Positions 34,701 to 46,983 are shown, counted from the stretch's first letter. The stretch is DNA of 64,000 bases from Symbiodinium natans (GCA_905221605.1 CAJNDS010000047.1:62001-126000); one strand, 5' to 3'. Translations and numbers: made by a program. The notes: generated by a model from the letters alone, not told the origin.

Positions 34701-35305
34701 TTAAGGGTTTTTGCAAGTTTACATGATCTGGGGAAGGCACTGGGGCTTCCCCAGACCATCTAAACTTTGAAAATCCTTAAAATCTTATAAAAATCTTTAA
34801 GCTTCTGTTTAAACATTCTCAGGATTTTGAAGGTTTTAAGGCTTTTAAGCCTATTAAAGACCTTAAATTGCTTACGTATTTAAGTGGCTGCCCTTTGCGG
34901 ATTTTAGAGATTTTTGAAGTTGCCAATGGTCTGGAGAAGCCCCGGTGCCTTCCCCAGACCATATAGATTTTTACAAATCCGTAAAACCCTGAAATTCTTG
35001 CAGTTGTAAATGGCTGTCCTTTTGAAGTTTAAAGTTTTTAGGATGTTCGATTCTAAAATCCGTAACTTCCTTAATTTTAAACGGCTGCCCGTTTTTAATT
35101 TTTAAGGAATTTTAGACTTTTAAGGGATAAACGCTTCGAGGTTTTTAAGGGCTTTAAAGCCTTTTAAGATCCTCTAAATCTTGAAATTTTTGAAAGGCTT
35201 TAAGTACCTTAAAACCCTTCAAATTTGAAAAGGGCTGCCCCTTTAAAGGATTTTTAAAATTGCAAATGGTCTGGGGAAGCCCCGGTGCCTTCCACAGATC
35301 ATCTA
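33724..35305. repeat. Hairpin element family GGTCTGGGGAAG...CTTCCCCAGACC
   Basis: Four copies at about 33725-33764, 34724-34763, 34926-34966 and 35267-35305. Arms of about 12 bases flank a short GC-rich loop. They sit in T-rich sequence (34700-35380) unlike the rest of the window. Confidence 0.85.
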
Positions 35306-35800
35306 CATTTTACAAACCCCTTAAACCCTGAAAAGCCTTAAACTTCTAATTGCTACCCTTCTAAAATTTCATGGGGCCGCAAGACACAAGTTTCAGAAGC
35401 AAAATGCCCATAAAAACACTAGTGTTTTTATAGAGGATAATATACTAGAGCTTTTTGTATTCCAGTGCAGTTTTGACTGCATTTTTCCGAGGAAAAAGCA
35501 GAAAATCAGACAAAGACGAAGACAAGAAAACCATAGGTGTGGATCATGGGGGGGGGGGGCTGACCTATAATTCCTATGAGAACCATAAACCTTTTTGGCG
35601 TTCATTTCGTCCACAAGGTTCTAGACCCATGAGTAACCTGGGAATGAAAAGGGTGCCCCTTCTGGTTTAAAAGAGGATTGGGAACCTAACGGTTTAGGGT
35701 TTAGGGTTTAGGGTTTAGGGTCTAGGGTCTAGGGTTTAGGGTTTAGGGCTTGGGGTCTTTTTCCGGGGAGCTTGGGGCTACTCCGGGTCCTGGCATTCTT

Positions 35801-35884
35801 TCAGAAGTCTTCTTGCCCCATATGTGGTACAATCTTTGAAAGGTCAATGTCTGATGTTCTGATGATGGCATGTGCTCTGCCACC
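35801..35884 (-). CDS. Coding exon
   Basis: Reads GGRAHAIIRTSDIDLSKIVP, then HMGQEDF and TGA. Acceptor side abuts a CCCTAAA array. Confidence 0.5.
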   Translation of the reverse strand, partial: GGRAHAIIRTSDIDLSKIVPHMGQEDF

Positions 35885-36192
35885 CTAAACCCTAAACCCT
35901 AAACCCTAAACCCTAAACCCTAAACCCTAAACCCTTAACCCTAAACCCTAAACCCTAAACCCTGAACCCTGAACCCTAAACCCTAAACCCTAAACCCTAA
36001 ACCCTAAACCCTAAACCCTAAACCCTGCCATGCCTGGCACCTGTTTCGGGCTTTCGGGTTTAGGACCCGAAGGGTTTAGGCGGTTTATGGTTACAGGGTA
36101 GGGTGCGGAGCTTGAGCTTCTGAAGTTCGCGGCCCTGAGGGTTTAGGGTTTAGGGTTTAGGGTTTAGGGCTTAGGGTTGAGAGGTACTCATC

Positions 36193-36286
36193 TTAAAGTC
36201 GGAAGATGGGAACAAGTGGCGATCGGCAAGGGCCGGCACCCCTCAGCAACCACAAAAAGCCCTCCAAAGTAGGGCCTTCATAATCG
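36193..36286 (-). CDS. Coding exon
   Basis: Reads DYEGPTLEGFLWLLRGAGPC, then RSPLVPIFRL and TAA. Confidence 0.45.
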
Positions 36287-36548
36287 GAGTAAGGATTTTT
36301 TGGGGGGTTTAGGGTTTAGGGTTTAGGGTTTAGGGTTTAGGGTTTAGGGTTTAGGGTTTAGGGTTTAGGGTGGTCTAATTATAGTAGCTATCCCGACCCC
36401 GATATTCGCTGCAGCTCTGGAGGTTCAGGGGGCTTAGGGTTGAGCGCCTGAGTAAGCTTGACGGTACTTGGAGGTTCTTGGTGCTTACTAACCAAGTATA
36501 AATCTTTGGGTTCGGGGTTTAGGGTTTAGGGTTTAGGGTTTAGGGTTT

Positions 36549-36658
36549 ACTTATTACTGTACTTATCACTGTACTTATCACTGTACTTATAACCGTACTT
36601 ATAACTGTACTTATCACTGTACTTATAACTGTACTTAGAACTGTACTTATAACCGTAT
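36549..36658. repeat. 12-base tandem repeat
   Basis: About nine copies of ACTTATNACTGT next to a TTTAGGG tract. Confidence 0.9.
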
Positions 36659-36699
36659 TAGGGCACTTAAGGGGCTTCCGAGTGGGTTAGAAGCACAGC

Positions 36700-36867
36700 T
36701 ATAATTGATGAATAAGTACCATGAGGCTCCAAGTAAGCCATATCCTGGAGGCTCACAAAGAAGCCGAGCGGTCCGGGAAAGCCATCCCCGCTGCGCCTCA
36801 ACTGTACTGTGCAAGGCAGCATGACATGCATCTCCAAAGGCGGAGGGGGCTGTCGCCGGGACTCCTG
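36700..36867 (-). CDS. Coding exon, 56 codons
   Basis: Open from CAG|GAG: PPPPLEMHVMLPCTVQLRR, then SGDGFPGPLGFFVSLQDMAY and onward. Among the most protein-like islands of the window. Family not recognised. Confidence 0.6.
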
Positions 36868-36963
36868 CCCTGAAGGGTTTAGGGTTTAGGGTTTAGGGTT
36901 TAGGGTTTAGGATTTAGGGTTCCAGCATCTTACACTTCGAACCAAATCGAAGACTTTCACCCT

Positions 36964-37092
36964 CTAAGCCCTACAAGTCTTGACCTCGGAGATGCATGGA
37001 GAAGCGGGGAGGGGGTGAACTTCGAAGGCCACAAGCTGTAGAAACTTGCCAAAGGGCACGGCTTCAAAGAAGCTGCCAACGCCTCCTCGCCT
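36964..37092 (-). CDS. Coding exon
   Basis: Reads RGGVGSFFEAVPFGKFLQLV, then AFEVHPLPASPCISEVK. The GGCGAGGAGG-type sequence at its 5' edge is also present at the edge of the exon at 37138, suggesting another direct repeat across an intron. Confidence 0.55.
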   Translation of the reverse strand, partial: RRGGVGSFFEAVPFGKFLQLVAFEVHPLPASPCISEVKTCRA

Positions 37093-37137
37093 CGTAAATT
37101 CGAACCCTAAATCCTAAACCCTAGACCCTAAACCCCT

Positions 37138-37214
37138 TGAGGAGGCGAGGTGCACTTTATACACATCTCTGTTTGCAGCTTTTGGGGATCCCATCCTGCA
37201 CCGAAGAAGTTTTG
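37138..37214 (-). CDS. Coding exon
   Basis: Reads QNFFGAGWDPQKLQTEMCIK, then CTSPPQ. Confidence 0.5.
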
Positions 37215-38639
37215 GGGTTTGGAGGCAAGGGTTTAGAGTTTAGGGTTTAGGGTCTAGGGTTTAGGGTTTCGGGCTACAGGGCTTAGGGTTCTAAGGGCTT
37301 CGGGTGTTCATGATGTTTATGCAATGATATGTTGGGCATGTGGCTTGGTAGGCGGGCTTATGGTGGGCTTAAGTTTAGGGTTTGGGTTTAGGGTTTAGGG
37401 TGTATGGTTTAGGCTTGAGGGCTGATCTTTTGGAGTTTAGGGTCTAGGGTTTTGACAAGAGTGTAGGCTTAGCTCTTGGGGGGGGGGGGGGAGGTTGAGG
37501 CTTTAGGGTGGGATCCCCCCAGAACAAAATGTCACGAGTAAACCCAAAACCCTAAAACCCTAAACCCTAAAACCCTAAAACCCTAAAACCCTAAACCCCT
37601 AAAACCCCAAAACCCCTAAAACCCTAAAGCCCCTAAAACCCTAAAACCCTAAAGCCTCAACCCTCAACCCTAAACCTTAAACCCTAAACCCATAAACCCT
37701 AGACTCAGTCTGAAGATTCTTCGAGCTCAAACCAGCTCAGTCAGAAGACCAGGGCGCCCCCACCCGAGCTTTTGAGTTTATAATTAATAGGCTTTAGGGG
37801 TTCAGGGGTTCAGGGGTTTAGGGTTTAGGGTTTAGGGTTTAGGGTTTAGGTTTTAGGGTTTAGGGTTTAGGGTTGAGGGTTGAGGGTTTAGGGTTTAGGT
37901 TTTTTAGGGGTTTTAGGGTGGTTGAGTTTGGTAGAAGAGAATAAAGTCAGCCTATAGGTCTTGAGACCCTAACCCTGAAGCCCCCCGTGCTAGACCCGAA
38001 ACCCTAAACCCTAAACCCTAAACCCTAAACCCTAAACCCTAAACCCTAAACCCTCTACGTTCCCGGGTGTCATAACCTTCCTCTAAGCCATAGCCCCCTA
38101 AACCCTATTGCACTTTCCGCCCTAAAATCTTCCAAACCCGGCTACTTGCAACACGCGTAAGTCTTCAGAAGCCCGCGCCCGCAAGGCCTAACGCTACCAT
38201 GACCCTAAACCCTAAACCCTAAACCCTAAACCCTAAACCCTAAACCCGAAACCCTAAACCCAAAACCCAAAACCCAAAACCCAAAACCCTAACCTCAAAC
38301 AAGCTCCAGGGCTGAGCGAACCAGCGGGAAAGAATGTGGTACACTGTGTGTGTGTGTGCGCGTGTGTGTGCGTGTCTGTGGGTGTGTGTGTGCTTTTACG
38401 GGAAGGGTTTAGGGTTTAGGGTTTAGGGTTTAAGTTTTAGGCTCGTGCAACAAGCCGTCCAGCTCCACAGAAGGGTCGGCCCTGGTAAATGGGTCAGAGA
38501 CCCCACTACTCTTGGTAGGTGGGTATGCGGATGCACACCTGGCTCACCCTGGGCAGTTAATCCCTTTCCCCTCTGCTGGCTTAAGTGAGAAATCGGCCCG
38601 CCCGTGGAAGCGGATGTTTCGAGGATATGATATTCAGAT

Positions 38640-38870
38640 ATGTATATGTACAATAATAATAGTAAAAATATCTTATATATATATGTGTATGTGCATATAT
38701 ATATATATATATGTGTATTATGAGTCGTATAATAATACTATAACAGAACATTATATGATATAATACAATACAATATGATACAATACGTTACAAAATAATA
38801 CAATGTACTCTAATATATTATATAATGTAATGAAATATAATATACATATATGGCGACAATATGAAATAGT
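38640..38870. repeat. AT-rich microsatellite region
   Basis: TATATG/ATAC simple sequence and a long A/T stretch. A (TG)n tract lies nearby at 38343-38393. Confidence 0.85.
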
Positions 38871-39471
38871 ATAGGGGGTCACTTGCTTGGAGAGCAAAGT
38901 AGCTGTCGCGTGGTCGTGTGTCATGTTGCATGTTGCGTCTCATGTCTGTGTCGCATCTCTAAACCCTAAACCCTAAACACAGAAGACGGCCAAAGGGAGG
39001 CCGGAAAGGGAGCGCCCGAAGGAGTTAGAGTCACAAGTATTCTCTTAACTAGGGTCCCTTTCTTGGGGGTCCCCAATTTTGGGGTGCCCCCTGTGGGGGC
39101 TTCCGAAATGTTTGGGACTGTAGGGGACCCCACCAGGGACCCCAATATAGACGTCACATGGGCATCCCGTCTCAAAGGGTCTTGCCTTGGCGCAGGGTTA
39201 GGCCACGGGGGCAGAGGGTGGAGGGTTTAAACTAATCCGAAGTATGCGCCCCGAATTTTGTGTCGGGTCCCCTGTTATATAACCTTCACAATTGTACACT
39301 ATACATAATGAACGGCCCATAGTTCGGATCCCTCTAAGTCCAATTAAACAAGGGTAAGGGACCATACTAAGGGCCCATGGTTCCAACCTTAGAATCAAGG
39401 GTTTCAAGGGTTTTTAGGGTTTGGGACTTCGGACCCTGGGCTACTATCTTTTCCCAAAAACCAGCTCTGAA

Positions 39472-39688
39472 TCATCGACCCTTCGCCACCCCAAAACTCT
39501 TGGCCACCAAGAGGCAGCTGCCATCACAGCCAATCAAAAGGAAGCTGGCACCCTGATCTCTATCACCGGAAGACCTTCCTGATGACCCTATTGCAAGTTG
39601 CATGCTTGCGTGGCTGGTTTGGGGTACACTCATACTCGCCCATCCACCGGAAACACAATGCCCCCAACCTTCCGGCAGATTATGGCTG
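39472..39688 (-). CDS. Two coding islands
   Basis: 39688-39630 reads AIICRKVGGIVFPVDGRV. 39567-39472 reads GDRDQGASFLLIGCDGSCLL, then VAKSFGVAKGR and TGA. No telomeric tract separates them. Unnamed. Confidence 0.45.
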
Positions 39689-40034
39689 CCAAGGCAACCC
39701 TATCTCACCAAAAACTGTAAGGTTGTAGCACCAGGTCGCAACACAGCGACCCTAATTTAATCCCTCTAAGCCCTCAAACCCTCAACTCTAAACCCTTGGC
39801 CCCAGTCGCGTCTGGAACAAAGAACTATTTTCCACGGCAAAGCCGGCAGTACTCCCAGACTCGATGAGTGATATCGGGCTAAGAGAATCGATGGGGCCCC
39901 CGAATCCCCCCCCCCGGTTTAGAGCTTCGGGTTCCCCCTCAACCTTCAACACTAAACCCAACGATGGTGCCAGGTCCTCGTCATACACGCGCCTTTTCTG
40001 GGATAAGACTTCAAGGTTACGGAGATCCTTCCGT

Positions 40035-40115
40035 CCTGGGATGCCTGCTTCTCCTTCTCCTTCTCCTTCTCCTTCTCCTTCTTCTCCTTCTTCTTCTTCT
40101 TCTTCTTCTTATGTT
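40035..40115. repeat. CTTCTC/CTT pyrimidine microsatellite
   Basis: Simple CTTCTC then CTT repeats; the minus strand reads Lys/Glu runs. Confidence 0.9.
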
Positions 40116-40324
40116 TCTTGTGTTTATCACTGATATCCAATAGTGATACGGGTTTAGGGTTTAGGGTTTAGGGATACTAGGACTCAGAGCAGGCCCTTCA
40201 TTCCCCTCTTTCTAGGGTTGAGGGTGTCGTTATAGGACTCCCAAAATGCCGTTCAGGGTCTAGGGTTGAGGGTTTAGGGTGTAGGGTGTAGGGTTTAGGG
40301 TTTAGGGTTTAGGAAATTCGGCTC

Positions 40325-40361
40325 AGAGGTTGGCGGCCAGAACGTACTCGATTAGGTTTCC
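40325..40361 (-). CDS. Coding island
   Basis: Reads GNLIEYVLAANL after an AG acceptor. Confidence 0.45.
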
Positions 40362-40517
40362 CTCAGTCCTTAACCTTCGACCCTCAACCCGAAGCCCTGA
40401 ATCCTGAACCCTGAACCCTACACCCAAAACACTAAGAATCCCAAACCCTAAACCCTAAACCCTAAACCCTAAACCCTAAACCCTATAAACCCTAGCCCTA
40501 AACCCTAAACCCCAAAC

Positions 40518-40610
40518 CTCCTTCAGTCCCAAGCGGCCGTCAGGAAACATGGAACCATGCCAGGCCAAGAACTCTGGAAAAGTAAGTCGACCGTCGTTGT
40601 CCGAGTCCTT
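40518..40610 (-). CDS. EF-hand exon
   Basis: Reads KDSDNDGRLTFPEFLAWHG, then SMFPDGRLGLKE. DSDNDGRLTFPE is a textbook 12-residue EF-hand calcium loop (Asp 1, 3, 5; Gly 6; Glu 12). Flanked by telomere-type tracts. Other EF-hand-like islands lie upstream on the same strand, so this may be the 3' part of a multi-EF-hand gene. Confidence 0.8.
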
Positions 40611-40876
40611 GTTTGGGTTTAGGGTTTAGGGTTTAGGGTTTAGGTTTTAGGTTTTAGGGGTTAGGGGTTAGGGTCTAGGGTTTAGGGTTTAGGGTTTAGC
40701 GTTTAGGGTTTGGGGTTTAGGGTTTCTGGTTTCGCTCAACCCAGTTGAGTGAAACCCGAAACCCTAAACCCTAAACCCTAAACCTAAAACCTAAAACCTA
40801 AAACCTAAAACCAAAAACCCTAAATCCTATATAAACCCTAAACCCAAACCCTTAAAAGGAAGCGCTTTTTTTAGGG

Positions 40877-40909
40877 GAACCCTCCAGTTTCATGAGGGTC
40901 CATGCGCTC
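40877..40909 (-). CDS. Possible partial EF-hand exon
   Basis: Reads ERMDPHETGGF, which fits the first half of an EF-hand loop. Very short. Confidence 0.4.
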
Positions 40910-41064
40910 GGGGGCTGTGGGCACCTTTTGGGGGCTTTTGGGGTTGAGGGTTTGGGGTTTGGGGTTTAGGGTTAGGGGTTTAGGGTTTAGGGTTTGGGGT
41001 TCAGGGTGTGGGGTTTAGGGTTTGGGGTTTTGGGTTTTTAGGGTTTGAAAGTTTAGGGTTTCAA

Positions 41065-41563
41065 GGTCAAAAAGTGAGCTCGGAAGCTTGTGAAACCATG
41101 CTAGAGACAGTCTTCCTGCTTTCCCCAGGCCCGAAAGGTTTAGGGTTTAGGGTTTAGCGTTTAGGATTTAGGGTTCAGGGTTTAGGGCTCTACACCTGCG
41201 TACGTGACCTTGCTTTGGGTCTGCCTGCCATTTTCATTTCGCGGTTGGTCCATTGGGGGGGGGGGGGGGGAGCACATACATATGTATGTGGGGCTTCGGG
41301 TTTGAGGCTGGACATGATTTGTGTTCGTGCTCTCGGATTGAAGGGTGCACGGCTCCCCTTCCGGCCACTGGCGGGAGTTGAATCAGGGTATAGGGAGATA
41401 TAGGGTTTAGGGTTTAGGGCAAAAGCAACGACAAAACATTTGCCCAACCCCTGCAGCTGCAGGTGTCGGCCTGGAAAACGCGCTACGATTACGGTGTGGA
41501 AGCTATTATCTATCTGAAAAAACTTACGTATATACATATATGCACTTCTATTTTCTAGAAACA

Positions 41564-41598
<35 letters not shown>

Positions 41599-42220
41599 AT
41601 ATATATATATATACATATGTATATATATATATATATATGCTGCTCATTGTAGCAAAGACACAAACTCATTGATGACCACGGGCGGCGTTTAAAGACTTCG
41701 TTCCGAAAGTTGTGAAACCATAAACCCTAAACCCTGAACCCTAAAATGTAAATCCCGCAAGCCAACGGATGCAGCTTCTCAGACGTGAGCCTTCGCACAG
41801 GCATGTGGGCTGAACCAAAAACACTACACCATAAACCTTGTTAGGGTTTAGGGTTTAGGGTTTAGGGTTTAGGGTTTAGGGTTTAGGGTTTAGGCTCCCT
41901 AAACAGACTATTTTATACCCTCAACCCTGCGCCTCGAGGGGTTTTACATGACCGGAAACACGGCAACAGGAAACTTGGCTGCACTGTGGCACCTGGCTCA
42001 ATACTGAAACTTCGGGGTTTATTGTTCCCTGTTCACAAGCTTTGGGGTTCAGGGTTAAGAGGGTTCAGGGTTTTAGGGCTTAGGGTACGCTTCCAAGGAA
42101 ACCGTCTTGGGTTTAGGGCCTTAGGGTTTAGGGTTTAGGGTTTAGGGGTTCAGGGTGCTCCAATCGCAGCTTCGGTGCAGCTTCTTTCCAATACCTGGCA
42201 CGCGTCACCAGCCGACTCAT
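41065..42220 (-). CDS. Group of short coding islands
   Basis: Minus-strand islands: 42220-42156 MSRLVTRARYWKEAAPKLRL; 41996-41935 EPGATVQPSFLLPCFRSCK; 41813-41753 QPTCLCEGSRLRSCIRWLA; 41130-41065 GLGKAGRLSLAWFHKLPSSL. Each is bounded by telomere-type tracts. A TA microsatellite lies at 41565-41640. Unnamed. Confidence 0.4.
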
Positions 42221-43224
42221 ACTAGTTAGGGAAGCTTAGGGTTTAGGGTTTAGGGTTTAGGGTTTAGGGTTTAGGGTTTAGCCAGCAAACCCTTGACTGC
42301 CGGGTGTTTGAGGTCGAAGGGCTTTGGTCCAATCCCTAGACCCAAACCCTGGTTCTCAATAAACCCTAAACCCTACTTAAATCCTAACCCCCAATTAAAC
42401 CCAAAACCCGAATTTAACCCTAAGAGCTAGACCCTAAACGCTAAACCCTAAACTCTTGAAACCTCCCTGCAGAGTTATGGGTCACATCCCCTTAGCGCCC
42501 CGAACCACCCCTACGAATCCGAACCCTCAACCCTCAACCCTCAACCCTCAACCCTAAACCCTGAACCCTTCAGACTATAGAGCTGTAAACCCTTCACCAC
42601 CGGCTCCCGAACCCCCCCCCCCCCCCCCAAAACGATAAACCCCAAACCTGAAGAGCCCCAGCCCCCAGAACCCGAAAAAAGACACGGGTTTAGGGTTTAG
42701 GGTTTAGGGTTTAGGGTTTAGGGTTTAGGGTTTAGGGTTAAACACACCTCAAAAAGCCCTCAAAAAACCCTCAAAACATACCTCCACATAGCCTCAGAAA
42801 ACCCTCAAAGAAAACCCTACCCTCCAACAACCCTTAGAAGGCCTCTAAAACTCGGAAAACCCCCCAAAAAAATTAATCTTAGAAAACATTGAAAAACTCT
42901 GACAGGAAAACTCACGCAACCCAAACACAAACCCCAGAAAACCCTCAGCGACTCTGAAAAACAACTCAAACAACCCTCAAAAACAAACCCCCAGAAAATC
43001 TGAAAAAACTTACACAACCCTCGAAAAACAACTCAGAAAACCCTCAACAACCGGTTGACAACCGTTTTTCACCTCCACAAAAAGAACCTCAGAAACCACT
43101 CCGAAAACTCTGCAAAGCAAACTCAAGCAACCCTCAAACAACCCTCAGAAAAAAGAAAACAACAACAAAAAAACACTCTCCCTAAACCCTAAACCCTAAA
43201 CCCTAAACCCTAAACCCTCAAAAA

Positions 43225-43226
<2 letters not shown>

Positions 43227-43254
<28 letters not shown>
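43227..43254 (+). repeat. Long C run
   Basis: About 28 consecutive C. Similar G/C runs of 14-33 bases occur at 6490-6514, 16284-16316, 20989-21006, 22138-22160, 41256-41272, 42608-42628 and 55813-55832. They are hard to sequence exactly. Confidence 0.9.
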
Positions 43255-43255
<1 letters not shown>

Positions 43256-43261
43256 TCCCCT

Positions 43262-43330
43262 GGGGCGCCTGATGAGCTTTGCCTCGGAGATGTCAGTCGA
43301 CTCCTTGACCTCGGAATTTTGGACTTTAGC
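43262..43330 (-). CDS. Coding exon
   Basis: Reads AKVQNSEVKESTDISEAKLI, then RRP. Adjacent to a run of about 28 C. Confidence 0.5.
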
Positions 43331-43900
43331 CCAAAACCCTAAACCCTAAACCCTAAGTCTTAAACCCTAAACCCTAAACCCTAAACCCTAAACCCTAAAC
43401 CCTAAACCCTAAACCCTAAACCCTAAGCCCGGGGTAGTTACATGCTCCCTTTGTATGGGGCCCTAATTGGGGGATCCCTCTTATAAGCCTTATATACCGT
43501 ATACAGCCCTTTTAGGGGTTTGGGGTGTTGCTGTGCCTAGGGTGTTAGAGTTTTAGGGTTTCAGGGTTTGGGGTTGAGTTTAGGGTTTGGAGGTTTGCAG
43601 GGTTCAAAGTTTTAGGCTTAAGGATTTAGGGCTTTAAGGCTTTAACCTTTTGGCATTAGCGTGTGGCGTTTGGGGTTCTAGGCCTCGGGGGTTGGGGTTT
43701 AGGATTTGGGGTGGTTTAGTGCTTGGGCCTTCGGTGTTGGGGTTTGGGGTTTGGGGTTTAGGGTTTAAGGTTTAGAATTTAGGGTTTCGGGTTAGGGTTT
43801 AGGGTAGAGCCCTATACCTCGAGCCAGCTTGGTTTAGGGCTTCGTCTCCCCAAAACGCAAAGCCGTGAAACTACGCAGGGTTTAGGGTTTAGGGTTTAGG

Positions 43901-43982
43901 GGGCAGCTTCTTCACGTGCAGCGGAGCCGCTTTCATCATGGAGTACAACGCCTCGGCATTCAATTCCAAACCGGACTGCTTA
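43901..43982 (-). CDS. Coding exon
   Basis: Reads KQSGLELNAEALYSMMKAAP, then LHVKKLP. Helical, and could pair with the EF-hand islands. Confidence 0.55.
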
Positions 43983-44508
43983 CGGTAGGGAGAATTATGA
44001 GCTCTAACCCTAAACCCCAAGCCCTAAACCCGAAACCCTAACCCAAAACCCTAATCCCCAACCCAAAACTACCCCAAAACCATACTACATAGAGCTTGCG
44101 GGTAGCTACAAGTCACGTCCTTTGGGATGACAACAGGCAGTGACCACGGGTGTTATTTAGGGTTTTTAAGGTTTAGGGTTTACTAGGGAGTACATAAGGG
44201 ATCCCCCAATGAAGGGCGCATACTAAGGCCTTTGCAAATGAGATGCTTCAGGCCATGGGTTACTGTACGGTCCAGGGTTGAAGCTTCACAGTCCCTAAAC
44301 CCTATAGAACCCAATAAACCCTAAACCCCAAACCCCAAACCCCAAGCCTTAAACCCCAAACCCTAAACCCTAACAAAAGCCCTACACTCTCCCACTCTGA
44401 CTGAAACGGCAACCTTCGAAGGTTTAGGACTCAGGGTGCGGGGTTTCAGGGTATAGAGCTCAGGGCTAAGGGTTACCAGCCTGCAATTTGGCAGTTGGTG
44501 AACTAGGC

Positions 44509-44613
44509 TGCCCAGTAACCAAGGCTTAAAAAGGGTGCCCGTTTTTGCTTAAAGGGGTTTATAAGGGAACTTAAACCCCCCCCAAAAAAAAGGGAATAAG
44601 GGTACTACTGGGC
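44509..44613. mobile_element. Inverted-repeat element, family GCCCAGTA (copy 2)
   Basis: 105 bases, strongly similar to copy 1 along the whole length. Relatives with part of the sequence lie near 8640-8720, 16530-16590 and 35630-35690. Confidence 0.8.
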
Positions 44614-44946
44614 ATCCTAGTGAAGAGTTTGACCTTTTGGCAAACCCAAGAAAGCTATGCTAAGGTACCAAGGATCGAAGGGTTCAGCAAGGAGCCGCAC
44701 CCTAATTACGCCCTACACCCAAACCCTAAACCCTAAACCCCAAAATCTAAACCCAAAACCCGAAACCCGTGCTTTGTATCGAATTGGCGGGAAATATGCG
44801 ACCCATCTAAGGGACTGTATATGTACCTGATTCCCAGATCCCCTACAAAGAACCAGCCTCTACCTACACTCTGAACCCTATAAACCCTAAACCCGATAAA
44901 CCCTCTAAACCCTATGAACCCTAAAATGTACGATGGGCTGGGAAGA

Positions 44947-45012
44947 ATTTGCAGCCCGCGCCACTTGGCGAAATTCGGACCACTCGATGAAGCCGCTGCG
45001 GTCCCTTCGCGA
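44947..45012 (-). CDS. EF-hand-like exon
   Basis: Reads SRRDRSGFIEWSEFRQVARA. RDRSGFIEWSEF has the Gly, hydrophobic and Glu/Phe positions of the second half of an EF-hand loop plus the exiting helix. Confidence 0.65.
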
Positions 45013-46215
45013 GACTGAGGTTTCGGTCTCGGTTTTAGAGTTTTTAGGGCTTAGCGCTAGGGCTTAGGCTTTAGGATTTAGGGTCTAGGGTGGGTTTGTG
45101 GGGTTTGCGGGTTTGCTTCTATCCGGGCACAATGAGAATACTAATGAAAGGCCCGTGCGTTAACTTACTGCCTTTCATTACTATTATTAGTCGTGCGTAC
45201 ACCTTCATGAACAAGACTGTGAATCCGGGGAACGAATCCAGGGCTAAACCCTAAACCCTAAACCCTAAACCCTAAACCCTAAGCCCTAAACCCTAAACTG
45301 GTTCCAAGGTGTGATGCGTTCAACAACTGGCTCATTCTCTTGTTTCCTTTCCGGCGTTCACTTTGTTCACTTACAAAAAAGGCAAGGAATTGGACCTTTG
45401 GGGAAATTCTCATGGCGGTACAAAAAAAACCCCGTTCTCGCGACCATAACCCCCAGTAATAGGATGTCATTGGATTCTCTACGTCCCTAAACCCTAAACC
45501 CTAAACCCTAAACCCCAAACCCCAAACCCCAAACCCTAAACCCTAAAACCTCGATCTGCAGGAAACTTCCCTGGTGAGCAAAAGGATGTGATTCAGGGTT
45601 TAGGGTTTAGGGTTTAGGGTTTAGGGTTCAGGGTTTAGGGTTTATATTTATTGTACCCCCAAAAGGACAACAGGTACATACACTCACCAATATTAAGAAG
45701 GAACCTTACAGACACTCACCAAGAACAGCAATATAAACCCTACTTCAGAAGAGAATAACCCTAAACCCTAAACCATAATACACTAAGTGTGGGGTCCCCA
45801 AACCTGTGCAACCTTCGCTTCCAGAGAGCCCGAAACACGAAACCCCTCCGAACATCCCTAGGGCCCTGCAACCCGAAACCCGGAAACTCCGAACCTCCCA
45901 ATGCCGACTGGAACCCTAAATAGGGTTTAGGGTTTAGGGTTTAGGGTTGAACCCTGAACCCTGACCCTAAACCCTGAACCCCGGCTCTAAGACAGGCGCG
46001 TATCGCAAGACTTGAAAATCCTCTCCAACCTCTCCACCTGGGCTTTGGGGGATTTCCCCCAAACCCTAAACCCTAAACCCTAAACCCTAAGCCCTAAGCC
46101 CTAAGCCCTAAACCCAAAACCCAAAACCCAAAACCGAGGGGCCCTTTCGGGGGCCCTTTTTGGGTGGCTTAGGACTAGAGGTGGAAGATGAGTTGAGGGG
46201 TTCAGGGTTCAGAGG

Positions 46216-46337
46216 GGTTTAGGGTTTAGGGTTTAGGGTTAGGGTTTAGGGTTTAGGGTTTAGGGTTTAGGGTTTAGGGTTTAGGGTTTAGGGTTTAGGG
46301 TTTAGGGTTTAGGGTTTAGGGTTTAGGGTTTAGGGTT
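46216..46337 (+). repeat. Long TTTAGGG array
   Basis: About seventeen units with a single six-base unit near the start. It is one of the longest tracts in the window and is flanked by a minus-strand coding-like island at 46350-46420. Confidence 0.95.
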
Positions 46338-46891
46338 CAAGGTTCAGGGTTGGTACTTATGCATTTCCTTCCCAGGAGGCTGCCGGGCTTGCCGGAACTC
46401 AACATCCGGCACTCCGAAGCCCCAAACCCTAAACCCTAAGGGTTTAGGGTTTAGGGTTTAGGGTTTAGGGTTTATCGTTTATCGTTTAGGGTTTAGGGTT
46501 TAGGGTGTAGGGTTTAGGGTTTAAACCCGAACGCCCTAAACCCTAGATGAACTCCCCCTAAGTGGTCCATATATACCCATTTGCAGGGGGTTTGGGGCCC
46601 GAATGCTCCCTGTCGCGTGTCAGTACCCCCATAAAGCTTGAAAACCCTAACCCCCCTCAGCCAGATAACACTACACCCCAACCCCCCCCCAAACATATCC
46701 CTAAACCCTGAACCCTAAACCCTAAACCCTAAACCCTAAACACCCCCAACACCACAAAGGGGACCGCAGGTGGCCCCGACCACTGGGGGGCAGAGGGGGG
46801 GGAGGGGGGAAAGGAGCCCTTAAGCACCTGCCCTTAAATCCCTAGGGTTTAGGGTTGAGGGCTGAGGGTTTAGGGTTTAGGGCTAGACCTT

Positions 46892-46983
46892 GGGATGTTC
46901 CCCCCTATGCTAACAGTCCTTACCGGGGATTCGAATAGGGGTAGAATCCCTACTAAGGACTGCTAGTATAAGGGGGAACATCC
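46892..46983. mobile_element. Long inverted-repeat element GGGATGTTCCCCC
   Basis: 92 bases that are nearly all inverted repeat: GGGATGTTCCCCC...AGTCCTTA faces TAAGGACTGC...GGGGGAACATCCC. A solitary right half is at 12981-13013. Confidence 0.85.
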
